Below the pieces are notes generated by a model that saw nothing but the letters and a program-made list of their open reading frames with translations, did no database searches and was not told where the DNA came from. Below, in pieces: positions 47,950 to 57,124 of a DNA stretch of 64,000 nucleotides. The stretch is taken from assembly GCA_006503475.1 (NCBI GenBank), contig RSEH01000081.1, positions 62,001-126,000 of the forward strand. Direction: 5' to 3'. The position numbers and the translations under genes are program-made. Source of the stretch: Stentor roeselii. Taxonomy: Eukaryota; Ciliophora; Heterotrichea; Heterotrichida; Stentoridae. Within the stretch, counting starts at the first letter, position 1. Each line of letters opens with the position of its first letter.

Positions 47950-50130
47950 TTAACTTATTTCGACTTTTTGACGTTTGGAAGGCAAAACTGATTGTCTTTG
48001 GATTGGCATTAAAGAGATTTCATTCAAAAGATGACCGATTAGAAAAGTCTCGCAATAAGCTTTGTCTGCTCTTTCAAAGTGTTTTTTCGAGTAAACAACA
48101 ATCGCATTTAAAATTTCCTTGTCTTTTTCCATCATCTCAGGAGGGACTCTATCAAGAACTTCAGAAAGTAAGCCCTGTGCGACAGCTGCGTATTTTTTAA
48201 AGCAGTTCCAGTCTCGAATATGACTTAGAAGTGCAGTGAGTCCTTCAGGAGTGTCAATGAGTCCATCAACGAAGTTACAAACGTCTTCCTTTTTCATATT
48301 CGCGACAACAGTGAACAAAGTCTTAGGTCTTTTAAGTCTAAAGGCAATAAGAGCAGCCTGAACAAAAAGTCCATTTTTTATTGAAATTTGCAAGTCATGT
48401 TCAAGTTTAACCACCTCTTTTTTTTCATTTAAAACCTTTTCATCCTCTTCTTTTGTGACATCCTTCCAGATAATCACCATCGAATCAGTCCCTCCAGTGA
48501 CTAAAAAATGTTCATTTTGAGTCTTCTGCCAAGTCAAAGCCCAGATCTTGCCATTGTGCGCTTCATGAGTTTGAAGACTAGCTCCAGTCTTATAGTCCCA
48601 GACCTTAAGCAGCCCGTCACTGCTTGTTGATACGAGGACTGACTGACAGAACAAAACTTTAAGAATTGAATTTTGATTACCTTCCAAAGTTCTAACACAT
48701 TCAAAAGTACTCAAAGTCCATACCTTGATAGTCATATCTCCTGAAGCAGAGGCCAAAAGCTGGTCATTCGGGTGGAAGTTCAAGTCCCAGACACCTCGTT
48801 TATGCCCTAAGAGTTCTTTTTTTAACATCAATTTACTCGACCACAACTTGATTGACTTGTCTTGGCTGCTTGAAGCGATCAGTTTTGAATCTGGAGAAAC
48901 TTTCACTGAAGTGATGTCTTTCGTGTGTCCTACACAAGTGAATAAAGAAGAGGAAGGGTCAATCGCGGACTTACTCCAAACTTTCAGCGTCAGGTCTAAA
49001 CTGCATGAGACGAACCAGTCTTTTCGTGAGATTGAAACACAAGTCACTTCGTCTGTGTGACCTTTAAAGCAGGAGCATAGGGAACCTGACTTGAAGAGAA
49101 GAATTTGCTTGTCTTTGCCTCCTGTTATTATTGTTTCGTTTTGAACGTCTGAACAGAGGATGTTGTCGCTGTGGCCTTGAAGACTTAGAACTGTTTGGTC
49201 TTGCTTGTTTAGAATTTTTGGCTCTGTTGAGTTTAAACAGAGGAGAAGCTCGGTCTCGTTTATGACTTTTAGGTCTAGGACTTCGTCGATGTGGCCAATG
49301 TATTCTTTTTTTAGAGTTAGTTTTTTGTTTAGCAGGTATATGCTGCTTTCTTCGTTGCTTACTAGGAGATTTTCTGAATAGGGTTTTATTGTTTTGATTG
49401 AGTGGGAACTTAACTTTTTTCGGTTTTTTACCATTAGGTTTTTCTTGGTTACTGAGATTAGTTCTCCTTGTTGATTACCGAGAATAACTCTTCGTCCAAC
49501 CATCAAAGCACTAATCTCAATTTCCAAGCTTTTCTTCTCCCAACTCTTAAATTCAAACTTGATCAACTCAATATTACTAGCAGCAAAGAAGTAATTTTGA
49601 TCACAAGCCAAGAACCTAACAGTATCCGCAACATTAAAACTTTGAGCACAATTATACTTACTCAAATCCCAGACCTTGACAGTATTATCAAGAGAAGCCG
49701 AGACAAGTAAAAGTTCATTTTCACAAAATCCAAGAGCAGTGACCGGTTGTTTATGTTTAAACTTATGCGAGAGGTACCCTTGAGCAATTTGATAAACTTT
49801 GACAGAATAATCAGCACTTCCAGTAGCAAGAAGCCCTCTCTTATCAGCCTGCATGACAACAACGCGACTTTCACTCTTAAACGAAACAGGAGGTTCATTC
49901 CTATAGACAATCATATCATCTTCTCCATAAGTAAGAATAACATCATCAGGACAAAGCACGAACTCTAAAATATCTTCAAAGTCCTTTCCAAGTACCTTAA
50001 AAGAAGGAAGTTCAAAGGAAACAACACTCGAGTTAATCAAAGAGTACCCTCGGGTCAGGTCTTGGGAGAAGAACAACGAGCCACCTGCATAAAATGATTC
50101 AAGTTTCTGTGTCACTGCCCAAGCCTTCAT
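47950..50130 (-). CDS. UTP13: UTP13/TBL3, WD40 subunit of the small-subunit processome
   Basis: 726 residues. WD40 repeats fill about residues 20-590 in two propellers, with clear units such as ASSSQDKSIKLWSS, ASASGDMTIKVWTL and STSSDGLLKVWDYKTG. The C-terminal ~140 residues match the Utp13 domain (RDWNCFKKYAAVAQGLLSEVLDRVPP, then YCETFLIGHLLNEISLM). It starts with the short YAGG propeller entry as in TBL3. Role: UTPB complex of the U3 snoRNP, 18S rRNA processing in the nucleolus. It shares the strand with copine (38 bp downstream) and a possible mitoribosomal gene (13 bp upstream). Confidence 0.9.
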   Translation of the reverse strand: MKAWAVTQKLESFYAGGSLFFSQDLTRGYSLINSSVVSFELPSFKVLGKDFEDILEFVLCPDDVILTYGEDDMIVYRNEPPVSFKSESRVVVMQADKRGLLATGSADYSVKVYQIAQGYLSHKFKHKQPVTALGFCENELLLVSASLDNTVKVWDLSKYNCAQSFNVADTVRFLACDQNYFFAASNIELIKFEFKSWEKKSLEIEISALMVGRRVILGNQQGELISVTKKNLMVKNRKKLSSHSIKTIKPYSENLLVSNEESSIYLLNKKLTLKKEYIGHIDEVLDLKVINETELLLCLNSTEPKILNKQDQTVLSLQGHSDNILCSDVQNETIITGGKDKQILLFKSGSLCSCFKGHTDEVTCVSISRKDWFVSCSLDLTLKVWSKSAIDPSSSLFTCVGHTKDITSVKVSPDSKLIASSSQDKSIKLWSSKLMLKKELLGHKRGVWDLNFHPNDQLLASASGDMTIKVWTLSTFECVRTLEGNQNSILKVLFCQSVLVSTSSDGLLKVWDYKTGASLQTHEAHNGKIWALTWQKTQNEHFLVTGGTDSMVIIWKDVTKEEDEKVLNEKKEVVKLEHDLQISIKNGLFVQAALIAFRLKRPKTLFTVVANMKKEDVCNFVDGLIDTPEGLTALLSHIRDWNCFKKYAAVAQGLLSEVLDRVPPEMMEKDKEILNAIVVYSKKHFERADKAYCETFLIGHLLNEISLMPIQRQSVLPSKRQKVEIS

Positions 50131-50143
50131 TTATTACTACTAA

Positions 50144-50524
50144 CTACCTGTTTCGAAGCACGTTGCCCAGTGATGACATCATGAAAAAGTCAAGTCCTGT
50201 CAGTCTTTTCTTCGATGCTACCTCTTGACGGTGCTTCAACTGCAACTCGTCTTGTTTTGCTAAAGCTCTCTCGATTCGCGCTACTCGCATTCTTTTGTTC
50301 TTTACACTTTGAGGGAGCTTTGGAGATTGCTCAAAAGGGTTCAAGGGTTCTTTTTTCTGATAACGAACCGGGTCGTATTCCCAAGGAACCCCGGCTTTTA
50401 GGAATTCTTTTTTTAGGACTGAACGGTAACGACTTCCTACTTCTGCACCCAACCACTTCTTGCCTACTTTTGTTGCGGTGAATGCTTGCGGGAAGGAGAG
50501 GTAAGATAGCTTGGTCCACACCAT
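50144..50524 (-). CDS. Possible mitochondrial ribosomal protein (mL59-like)
   Basis: 126 residues, basic. The N-terminal part (KVGKKWLGAEVGSRYRSVLKKEFLKAGVPWEYDP) and the basic helical C-terminus (KRMRVARIERALAKQDELQLKHRQEVASKK) resemble fungal mL59/MRPL25-type mitoribosomal proteins, but the match is by memory and weak. No signal peptide is certain. The ATG is preceded 11 bp away by the motif ccctaaaaaatcc (50535-50547 on the minus strand). It is 13 bp upstream of the UTP13 ATG. Confidence 0.7.
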   Translation of the reverse strand: MVWTKLSYLSFPQAFTATKVGKKWLGAEVGSRYRSVLKKEFLKAGVPWEYDPVRYQKKEPLNPFEQSPKLPQSVKNKRMRVARIERALAKQDELQLKHRQEVASKKRLTGLDFFMMSSLGNVLRNR

Positions 50525-50817
50525 TTGTTTATTGGATTTTTTAGGGTTATTTTAGAGATTTTGTTTTGGAATGATGTATTCTCAAACATCCTCCAAATCT
50601 TATTTCAAGAGAACTTAATATAATTCCTTGATAATTGAATTTTTATAAAAACATGTTGTTAAAATCAGTTTCCTTAAGCATCAACTAAACATTACCAATC
50701 CTTAAACAAACCCAGTTTTTCTCAAATAAAACAAACTTGATGCTTCCTAAAATAAATGAATCTTATTAACCCTTCCCTTAACGATATTCATGCTGCACTA
50801 ATAAACTAGATAATTTA

Positions 50818-51342
50818 ATGGGTTGTGGGATGTTTAAGCGACCAAAAAAAACAGCCAAGTATTACTTCATGAACTTCAGTCTTTCGAAGGTGAAGAACCC
50901 AAACTCTGAAAAATTTGTAAATGTTAATAAAAGAAAGTCAAAACTGGAACCTATAGCTCCGAACTACTTCTGGGTTACAAGTCCTTATTATTTTTTGTGT
51001 AATCGAATGAATCATCTACGCATTGAAATACAAGATGATGAAAAGTTCAAAGCAATTTTAAAAGACGTGATTTTCTTGCTTGAATTCCTGATAAATGAAT
51101 TTTATGACACTAATGTCGCAAGGGTTAAACTCAAAAAATTCACGTTGTCGTGGGTTAGAGAATACGAAAATTCTTACTTTTTCATTAAGGCTATTGGACT
51201 TAAATTGAAGGGGAAGGAACTTCGAGTTATTCAAAGAGTTACTTTTGTGCAACTTATGACAAAGCTGAGAGAAGTCAGGTTTTTTTTCAATAGGTTCAAT
51301 GTTTGTAATTTTCTTTTCGTTTTTAATAAAAAATATACTTGA
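50818..51342 (+). CDS. Uncharacterised, probably acylated small protein
   Basis: 174 residues, ending in TGA. The N-terminus MGCGMF fits N-myristoylation at Gly2 and palmitoylation at Cys3. The rest is basic and aromatic-rich (YFWVTSPYYFLCNRMNHLRIEI, then KKFTLSWVREYENSYFFIKAIGLKLKGKELRV), without a transmembrane segment. I do not recognise a family. Its acylation signal suggests a peripheral membrane protein. It is divergent from the mL59-like gene. Confidence 0.72.
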   Translation: MGCGMFKRPKKTAKYYFMNFSLSKVKNPNSEKFVNVNKRKSKLEPIAPNYFWVTSPYYFLCNRMNHLRIEIQDDEKFKAILKDVIFLLEFLINEFYDTNVARVKLKKFTLSWVREYENSYFFIKAIGLKLKGKELRVIQRVTFVQLMTKLREVRFFFNRFNVCNFLFVFNKKYT

Positions 51343-51718
51343 ATGGTTTGGGGAATGGATGAAGTTCAGTTAAGGTTAAGGTAAATAGTTTGCATGGTTT
51401 TGACTGTTTTTAGAGAATAATTCAAAAAGTTAGCGTTTTTTTTTAAATTTTTATTGCTAGATAAAATTAAATGAAGAGTTTTTTGTTTCATTTATTGGAA
51501 GATTAGCAGATTTTTCTTATGATATTGTTTTATTTAAACTTTTCCTAATTTCAAATTGATTTTACGACTAAACTATAAACTTTTCCTAATTTCAATTGAT
51601 TTTACGACTAAACTATAAACATTTCAAAAATTTCATCACATTCAATAAGCAGTAATTTTCAAGGATTCCCACAAAGATCAAAATAAAAAATTCTAATTAA
51701 TCCACCTAAGGAAAATTT
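51343..51718. other. Spacer between convergent genes
   Basis: About 0.38 kb, no gene. It contains the two-copy tandem duplication listed separately. Confidence 0.45.
51536..51616. repeat. Two-copy tandem duplication of about 41 bp
   Basis: 51536-51576 (41 bp) and 51577-51616 (40 bp) are identical except for one missing A; each starts aaacttttcctaatttcaa. A third partial start (aaac) follows. It is a recent tandem duplication in a spacer between convergent genes. Confidence 0.95.
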
Positions 51719-52882
51719 CTAATTAGGCTGACTAACAAAAATCCTGAACCCCATACGAATTCCATCCTTATTAGCCGAAAAGTGTCTTTGAGTCCTAACC
51801 AAATTCTTATTCCCTTCAGTCTTCCTATGATTCATAGACAAGCATCTCCCACTTCTATTCTCCAGTCGATCATGACTAGAGTTTTTCCTAAAAATGATAT
51901 TTCGAGGTTTTCTAGTAACTTCGAATCCGCTTCCATTCAAACCCTTTTGTTCAGACTCAAGTCTTCGATGCAGAGGTTTTCCACTGGTCTGTATATTTAA
52001 AGGCTTCATTTTTTTTCTTATCGTTCTCACATCAGCGATTTTAAGTCCTTCTAAAAACAAGACTTTTCTGTCTTCTGCAGAGAAATTAAAAACTTTCAAA
52101 GCTAACAAATCGTTCTCTTCATTGAAAAATATCTGCGAAATCGAGTCTATCGCTTGAAGAAATTGCTTAAATGTCATAAAAGAGTTCAGAGTTGAGTGTT
52201 TTTTGAAAATTTGAGTCAATTCGCTTCGTTTTGTTAGTTTTTGCTTCTTTTCTTCGTAAAATATTGAGAATTGCTTGCAGAAGGCTAGAAATGTCCCGCA
52301 GTCTAAGATTTCTGATTGCTCACTTATCATCTGGAATGTTGGAGATTTGCCTAAAAATAGATGTTGAACTGCGTAAAATTTAAAGATCTCTTTTAGGCTT
52401 GAATATTCGATTTCAAGAACTTGCTGACGGAAGTTGATTTCGATGTTTCCGTTAAAATGCTGTTGAGATACTTTGTCATAGGTGAGTTGGATCTTTTCAA
52501 GAACTTCTTTGATAATAAGCTGATCACCAGTCCCAGCCTTATTCACTAAAAACCTATAATAATTCCCTTTCGCCCTCAAATAATTCAAAAATTCATTTTG
52601 CCTTTTCGCTAGCCTCGCATTCTGAAACTTATGTATCATAGCCCATCTCGACACCACTTTTAAAAACTCACAAAAATTTCCTTTATCAGGAAAAGGTTTC
52701 CAAATAAACTTAAAAGATTGAGATTTATTTTCATCAGGTCCAGGACTAAGTTCAAGAATTTCAATGATTTCTTGAACAACCGAGTAAAAATCAAGATTTT
52801 GAGTGTGAATAAGTTTATTATAAATCGGTCTAAGCACTTCTTGATTATTTGAAACGAGCAGTTCAATTGGATGCAAGCTCAT
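51719..52882 (-). CDS. Uncharacterised helical protein
   Basis: 387 residues. I do not recognise a family. Residues 1-280 are helical with many aromatic positions (FCEFLKVVSRWAMIHKFQNARLAKRQNEFL; LKEIFKFYAVQHLFLG), perhaps an interaction scaffold. The last 110 residues are basic, Arg/Lys/Ser-rich and probably disordered. There is no signal peptide or transmembrane helix. The zinc-finger STE20 kinase gene lies 52 bp upstream on the same strand. Start ATG 52882 is preceded by taatttATG. Confidence 0.8.
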   Translation of the reverse strand: MSLHPIELLVSNNQEVLRPIYNKLIHTQNLDFYSVVQEIIEILELSPGPDENKSQSFKFIWKPFPDKGNFCEFLKVVSRWAMIHKFQNARLAKRQNEFLNYLRAKGNYYRFLVNKAGTGDQLIIKEVLEKIQLTYDKVSQQHFNGNIEINFRQQVLEIEYSSLKEIFKFYAVQHLFLGKSPTFQMISEQSEILDCGTFLAFCKQFSIFYEEKKQKLTKRSELTQIFKKHSTLNSFMTFKQFLQAIDSISQIFFNEENDLLALKVFNFSAEDRKVLFLEGLKIADVRTIRKKMKPLNIQTSGKPLHRRLESEQKGLNGSGFEVTRKPRNIIFRKNSSHDRLENRSGRCLSMNHRKTEGNKNLVRTQRHFSANKDGIRMGFRIFVSQPN

Positions 52883-52934
52883 AAATTAATTATCTTAATG
52901 GAGAATATTTAGTTAATTATTAATCAGAAACAAT

Positions 52935-54215
52935 TTAAGTCTTTTTCTCAGTCATCCAGTCCTTAACATAAGCAGAAAACTCAGCCTTGAACGATGGGCT
53001 GATATTAGAAAGAAAAGGATGAGCAAGTAAATCTTCACAAGAAGGTCGAAATTCAGGATCTTTTTCTAAACACTTCGAAACAAAATCTCTGAAAGTTTCC
53101 GACCATTTTTCATTATTCGGTACTTTTGGTGGTAGTTTCGTTGCGATTAAATACAATACTTTTATTGTATTTTGACCAAAATAAGGAGGCTCGCCAGTGA
53201 CCATTTCTAAAGCAACGATTCCAAGACTCCAGATATCGACTTCGACTCCATATTCAAGTCCGACTATTAGTTCAGGAGCCATCCAGCAGGGTGTTCCGAC
53301 TGTTGAGTGTCGAACACCTTGCTCCATAGTTAACTGAGCGGCATACCCGAAGTCAGCTAGTTTTACAGAACCGTCATGGGATATTAAAACATTGTCACTT
53401 TTAATGTCTCTGTGAATACGGAACTGGTCATGAAGCGCTTTGATACCCATTAGGGTTTCCCTTAGGATGTATGAAATAACTGTTTCAGGTAAGTTTCCAG
53501 GACGGCTCATTATAATATCAGTCAAACTTGCCTTCATCAGCTCAACAATAATAAAAACAGCTCCCTCAAACAAGTAACTTTCAAAGTAAGTTACAATATT
53601 TTGACTACTAGTCAGCTGTGTTAGAATGATTTCATTCATAATCGAGTTTAAATGATTATCACTTTTCGGCTGTACTTTCTTTATAGCAAAATTTTCTTTT
53701 GTTATTCGGTTCACAGCTAAAAACACTGAACCCGCACCACCCTGTCCAATTTTATCTAAAATTTCATAAGTCTCACTTGGATCTGCCTGAATGAGGTTCA
53801 AAGATTGAGTGGCTCTTCTTGAAAACTAAGTAAAAAATACACTTGCCGTGGTAGGAAGACTTCGAATGCCTCCAATGAAAGTTTTCGCAACTTCAGTCAT
53901 ATGGCTTCGATTTTCAGAAAATTCTTCAGAAGATATTCCGATGTCAACAGCAAGTTGTTCAATATCTTCTTCCGTTAAAGTAGAAATTCTCGACCTTAAC
54001 TTACTTGTTTCTACTTCAAAACAGTGCCGGCAGTACCTTTTATCTCGAAATATGCCAGAACTGGAGACCTTAAGACTGCACCGTCTGCAGAACTTAAGCT
54101 CTAAATAAAAATTACTGCAAACAGAGCATTTCCGACGTTTAGAAAATAAAGAATAAGAACGACTACAGTTTCCACAAGTGCCTTTCCTGTGAAATAATCT
54201 AGTAAGAAGATCCAT
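52935..54215 (-). CDS. FYVE-related zinc finger fused to a STE20-type kinase
   Basis: 421 residues in two exons. Exon 1 (125 codons) has four CxxC pairs at Cys14/17, 30/33, 43/46 and 62/65, with KRRKCSVC before the second pair, resembling FYVE or rabphilin-type FYVE-related fingers. Exon 2 continues in frame as FSRRATQSLNLIQADPSETYEILDKIGQ into a kinase domain (about 145-395): GQGGAGSVF, FAIKKVQ, HRDIKSDNVLIS, DFGYAAQL, and GTPCWMAPE, the STE20/PAK signature. Taken alone, the kinase frame has no ATG, so the fusion is needed to give it a start. A membrane-phosphoinositide-targeted PAK-like kinase is a reasonable inference. It is divergent from the OPA3-like gene with only 18 bp between starts. 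Confidence 0.85.
53826..53840 (-). other. 15-nt intron, phase 0 (zinc-finger STE20 kinase)
   Basis: gtattttttacttag on the minus strand. Removal joins SLPTTAS to FSRRATQSLN, fusing the zinc-finger and kinase frames. Retention ends the protein after VFFT. A at position 10. Confidence 0.88.
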
Positions 54216-54233
54216 GAAATTAATAATAAATCA
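54216..54233. promoter_or_regulatory. 18-bp spacer between divergent start codons
   Basis: The whole interval between the kinase ATG (minus) and the OPA3-like ATG (plus) is gaaattaataataaatca. It can hardly hold two promoters, so control elements must overlap the flanking coding sequence or be extremely small. Confidence 0.6.
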
Positions 54234-54719
54234 ATGATCCCTTTATTCAAAGTGATATCTTTAGTCATCCGACTTTTCACCCGTCCAATTTCGAACTACC
54301 TGAAAAATTCTCTAAAGCATAAACACGATCATCACCCTTTCATCAAAGCTCAAATATTGAACCTTGGACAGTTTTACCATCGAGTCCAGATAAAAATCCA
54401 AAGAAGACTCATGAACATGTCCTCTGCCGATAACTACATCAAACCACTTGCAGATGATAAGGCCCTTGAATCAGGCGCTGAGTTCATCGGCGAGATTTTG
54501 ACTTATGGAACCCTTCTCGTCTGGGGAGTCTATGAAATCGACAAGTTCAGCGAAGAAGCCAAAGCGAAAGAAAAGAAACAACAGGACATGATCGCTGATA
54601 TTCATGCAAGGATTCAAGGCCTTGACTTGAAACATCAGGAAATTTTGCAGACTCTTGAAAAAGAACAACTTAAAAAAAAGAATGTGAGTGACGAGTCGAC
54701 TGACACGAGTGAGGATTAA
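54234..54719 (+). CDS. OPA3: OPA3-like mitochondrial protein
   Basis: 161 residues. MIPLFKVISLVIRLFTRPISNYLKN matches the conserved OPA3 N-terminus (PLFKLxxLxxRxxSKPxxxxxK), and HHPFIKAQILNLGQFYHRVQ, IKPLADDKALESGAEFIGEIL and the C-terminal coiled coil (about 110-150) follow the family. Human OPA3 has 179 residues. OPA3 is associated with mitochondrial membranes; its biochemical role is not settled. The stop codon overlaps that of the convergent methyltransferase by 2 bp within TTAA. Confidence 0.85.
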   Translation: MIPLFKVISLVIRLFTRPISNYLKNSLKHKHDHHPFIKAQILNLGQFYHRVQIKIQRRLMNMSSADNYIKPLADDKALESGAEFIGEILTYGTLLVWGVYEIDKFSEEAKAKEKKQQDMIADIHARIQGLDLKHQEILQTLEKEQLKKKNVSDESTDTSED

Positions 54720-55567
54720 TTTAAGTTATTCTCTGGAACACATGCGAACATTTTTAACTCTAGAAGGTCCTCTGGCCAGGTTTCTTGCTTTTTTTCTTCA
54801 ACTACTGTGAGACCGACTTTCTGAAATGCGTGTTTTAAGACCTTTTCACATCGAGTGACACTAAAGTCATCCTTATGCACCAAAAAGCCTTTTTCTTTGA
54901 TATTTTCTTTAAAAATGATAATTCCTCCGTCTTTCAGCCCAGTCTTTAACTTCGCCAAGAACTCAAGCAAGTCATCATCAGTGAGTTGACTTAAAACCCA
55001 CTGAACCCAAATCAAATCATAGTCTTTTCCAGAAAATTCAAAATTTTGAGCACCGATGCAAAAACGATTTAAAACTTTCACGTCATTCACGAAGTCCTTT
55101 GAAAAATTTAGAAATTTTTCACATTGTTCAAGCATGTCAAGAGACTCGAATCGAGGAAGTAGTAAAAATTTACTGACTCTTCCTATTCCTGCACCGCAAT
55201 CGAGGACCTTTGAACGTGAAATTTGGTATTTTTCAAGGATTTCGTCGAGGAAAAAGGAAGACTCGCGAATGTCTGGCTCGTGGATCTCGTCTGAACCGCC
55301 CAGGACGTTGGAGATTGTTGGGTCGAGACTTGTCCAGTATTGGTTGCCGAGGGAGTACCAGTTTGATTTGGAACGGATTTGAGGACTGTTTAGTTCTAGT
55401 CTCCACATTTCTTCTAGAGAGTTGTAGGTGAAACCTAAGGAGTCTTCTCCTTTCGCCTCGTCGCGGGCTAGGTATTTTTTAGTATCCATCTTCTTAAATA
55501 ATGAACGCATGAGTCTTGTGTTGAATACCATGGATTTATGGTGAAGAAGATGGAGAGGAAAGAGCAT
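54716..55567 (-). CDS. NTMT1: N-terminal Xaa-Pro-Lys methyltransferase (NTMT1 family)
   Basis: 283 residues. After a non-conserved N-terminus of about 60 residues come NQYWTSLDPTISNVLGG, DIRESSFFLDEIL, the SAM-binding LDCGAGIGRVSKFLLLP, DLIWVQWVLSQLTDDDLLEFL, GIIIFKENI, and DDFSVTRCEKVL, a near-continuous match to NTMT1/NRMT. The enzyme methylates the alpha-amino group of proteins beginning X-P-K/R after Met removal (RCC1 and some ribosomal proteins are known targets). Start ATG 55567 is the first in frame; a later Met (MDTKKY, about residue 27) could be the true start. Confidence 0.92.
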   Translation of the reverse strand: MLFPLHLLHHKSMVFNTRLMRSLFKKMDTKKYLARDEAKGEDSLGFTYNSLEEMWRLELNSPQIRSKSNWYSLGNQYWTSLDPTISNVLGGSDEIHEPDIRESSFFLDEILEKYQISRSKVLDCGAGIGRVSKFLLLPRFESLDMLEQCEKFLNFSKDFVNDVKVLNRFCIGAQNFEFSGKDYDLIWVQWVLSQLTDDDLLEFLAKLKTGLKDGGIIIFKENIKEKGFLVHKDDFSVTRCEKVLKHAFQKVGLTVVEEKKQETWPEDLLELKMFACVPENNLN

Positions 55568-55948
55568 TACAAAATAGAGATAACAGTGAAGACAATCTAT
55601 AGCCTGTTTTTATGATATAAGATGAATATCAATATAAAAATTCGACGTTGGTAAGTTAAGAGACTAGTTATTAATATTAGTTATTATATTAATCTTATTT
55701 TATACTTGAAACGTTATAAATGTAGAATAATAACTTTGAACCCTAAATACAATCCAAATTTATCTACCCTTATGAAAATCATTTAATTACGAATCCATTA
55801 CATAAGAAAAAAAAATAAGATTAAGCTAAATTATTCCTTTTATCCAAAAAGCCAACAAAAAAATCTCCTTCTCAGACCCAAATTCAAAATATTATTAATA
55901 AAACCTCATCCTACAAGTAAATATGGTGATCTACCAGTAAAAACACTA
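55568..55948. other. AT-rich spacer, nothing recognised
   Basis: About 0.38 kb between two minus-strand genes; it must contain the NTMT1 promoter at its left end. No open frame or RNA gene is seen. Confidence 0.4.
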
Positions 55949-56737
55949 TTAAGCATTTCTTATATTTAAAAACTCAGAAGGCGACAGCGCATACCCGAAC
56001 AAGTCATTTCTAAGTCTTTCCTTCGTTTCCGAAACCCTTTCCATTTTCGGTATCTTGTTAGTAATCGGTCTAATAAAATCAGGGACTCTCAGCTTTTCAG
56101 GTTGAGGACTGGTGATGATATCGAAGTTGATAATCTGAGGAGACATAAGCAACATAGTATTAAATCCATATTCCATCGGCTTGATTTCGATATCTTGTGA
56201 AAAAAGGTTCAAAAACCCTTTGTTTTCCTCAACAATCGTTTTTTTCTTTTCTAAAGACTTAAACCGATTTTTGACACTATTTTCAGTCCGACCAGGCATT
56301 TTTCTCGAAATTTCAGACCACTTATTTCCAAGTTCTTTTTGAAGAGTAATCAAATGCTGGTCTTCACCTTCGGTCCATTCGCCTTTTTTCAGTTCAGGGT
56401 CAACATGATTGAACCACCGTTCTCGACAATGCCTTCCAAGACGTACATCGCTTCCATTGTGAACTAGTGCGTTGATTTCTTTCGCGATTGAACTCCAAGC
56501 TTTAGCTCCTCGAGAGGAAACGATTTTTAAGAGAATTTCGTCCTCAGAAGTGGTCCAGCCTTGTTTGCTGGCAGCTGCGGGCTTTTCTGAGTGGTTCGCG
56601 AGGGGCTTGAGAAGGGGCCTGAATTCATTTTCTGAGTAGTTTGTAACGCATGGAACTAGCCAAATGTCTCCTTCTATGTGGAACATCTGCATGTTCCCAT
56701 CTTTGAACTCACGTCTTAGTGCTTGTTTAATATCCAT
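55949..56737 (-). CDS. R2R3-type Myb DNA-binding protein (second)
   Basis: 262 residues. Two Myb repeats at about 58-165: KQGWTTSEDEILLKIV...GRHCRERWFNHV and KKGEWTEGEDQHLITLQKELGNKWSEISRKMPGRTENSVKNRFKSLEK. The N-terminal 55 residues and the C-terminal 95 are not recognised; the tail is Pro/Met-rich. It is related to, but not a recent copy of, the Myb protein at 14.5 kb. A nuclear transcription factor is expected; targets unknown. The ATG is preceded by ataataataATG. Confidence 0.92.
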   Translation of the reverse strand: MDIKQALRREFKDGNMQMFHIEGDIWLVPCVTNYSENEFRPLLKPLANHSEKPAAASKQGWTTSEDEILLKIVSSRGAKAWSSIAKEINALVHNGSDVRLGRHCRERWFNHVDPELKKGEWTEGEDQHLITLQKELGNKWSEISRKMPGRTENSVKNRFKSLEKKKTIVEENKGFLNLFSQDIEIKPMEYGFNTMLLMSPQIINFDIITSPQPEKLRVPDFIRPITNKIPKMERVSETKERLRNDLFGYALSPSEFLNIRNA

Positions 56738-57124
56738 TATTATTATATTCTAGAAGGATCGGACTTGATTTGGGAGATTTGGTAGAGAAGACATTAGATA
56801 AGTTAGGATTTAGTAAATGAAGGGAAGAGGTTTATGGATTTGAAGGTTTTTGAAGATTGTTGATTATGTTTTAGGCGGGTTAGAGCGTGAAGTGGATTGA
56901 ACTGGATGGAGTTACTGGAGAGAAAAATTTGGATATTTCTGCGATTTTGTGGAATTAAAATCTCGAAATAAACTATAAGAGCTATATCATACTTTTTTAA
57001 TTGAATTCTCACAATTCTTGTAAGAATTAAGATAACTAATAATTACATCAAATAATTATTTAAAGACTAAGTCTAAATATCTTAATCTTATAATTCATCT
57101 AAAGTTTAAATCAATTCTATTAAT
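56738..57124. promoter_or_regulatory. Divergent promoter region between Myb and coiled-coil genes
   Basis: 387 bp between outward-facing starts. Next to the Myb ATG the plus strand is G-rich (coding strand C-rich); next to the coiled-coil ATG it is A/T-rich. No motif is recognised beyond the AT-rich context of both ATGs. Confidence 0.4.
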
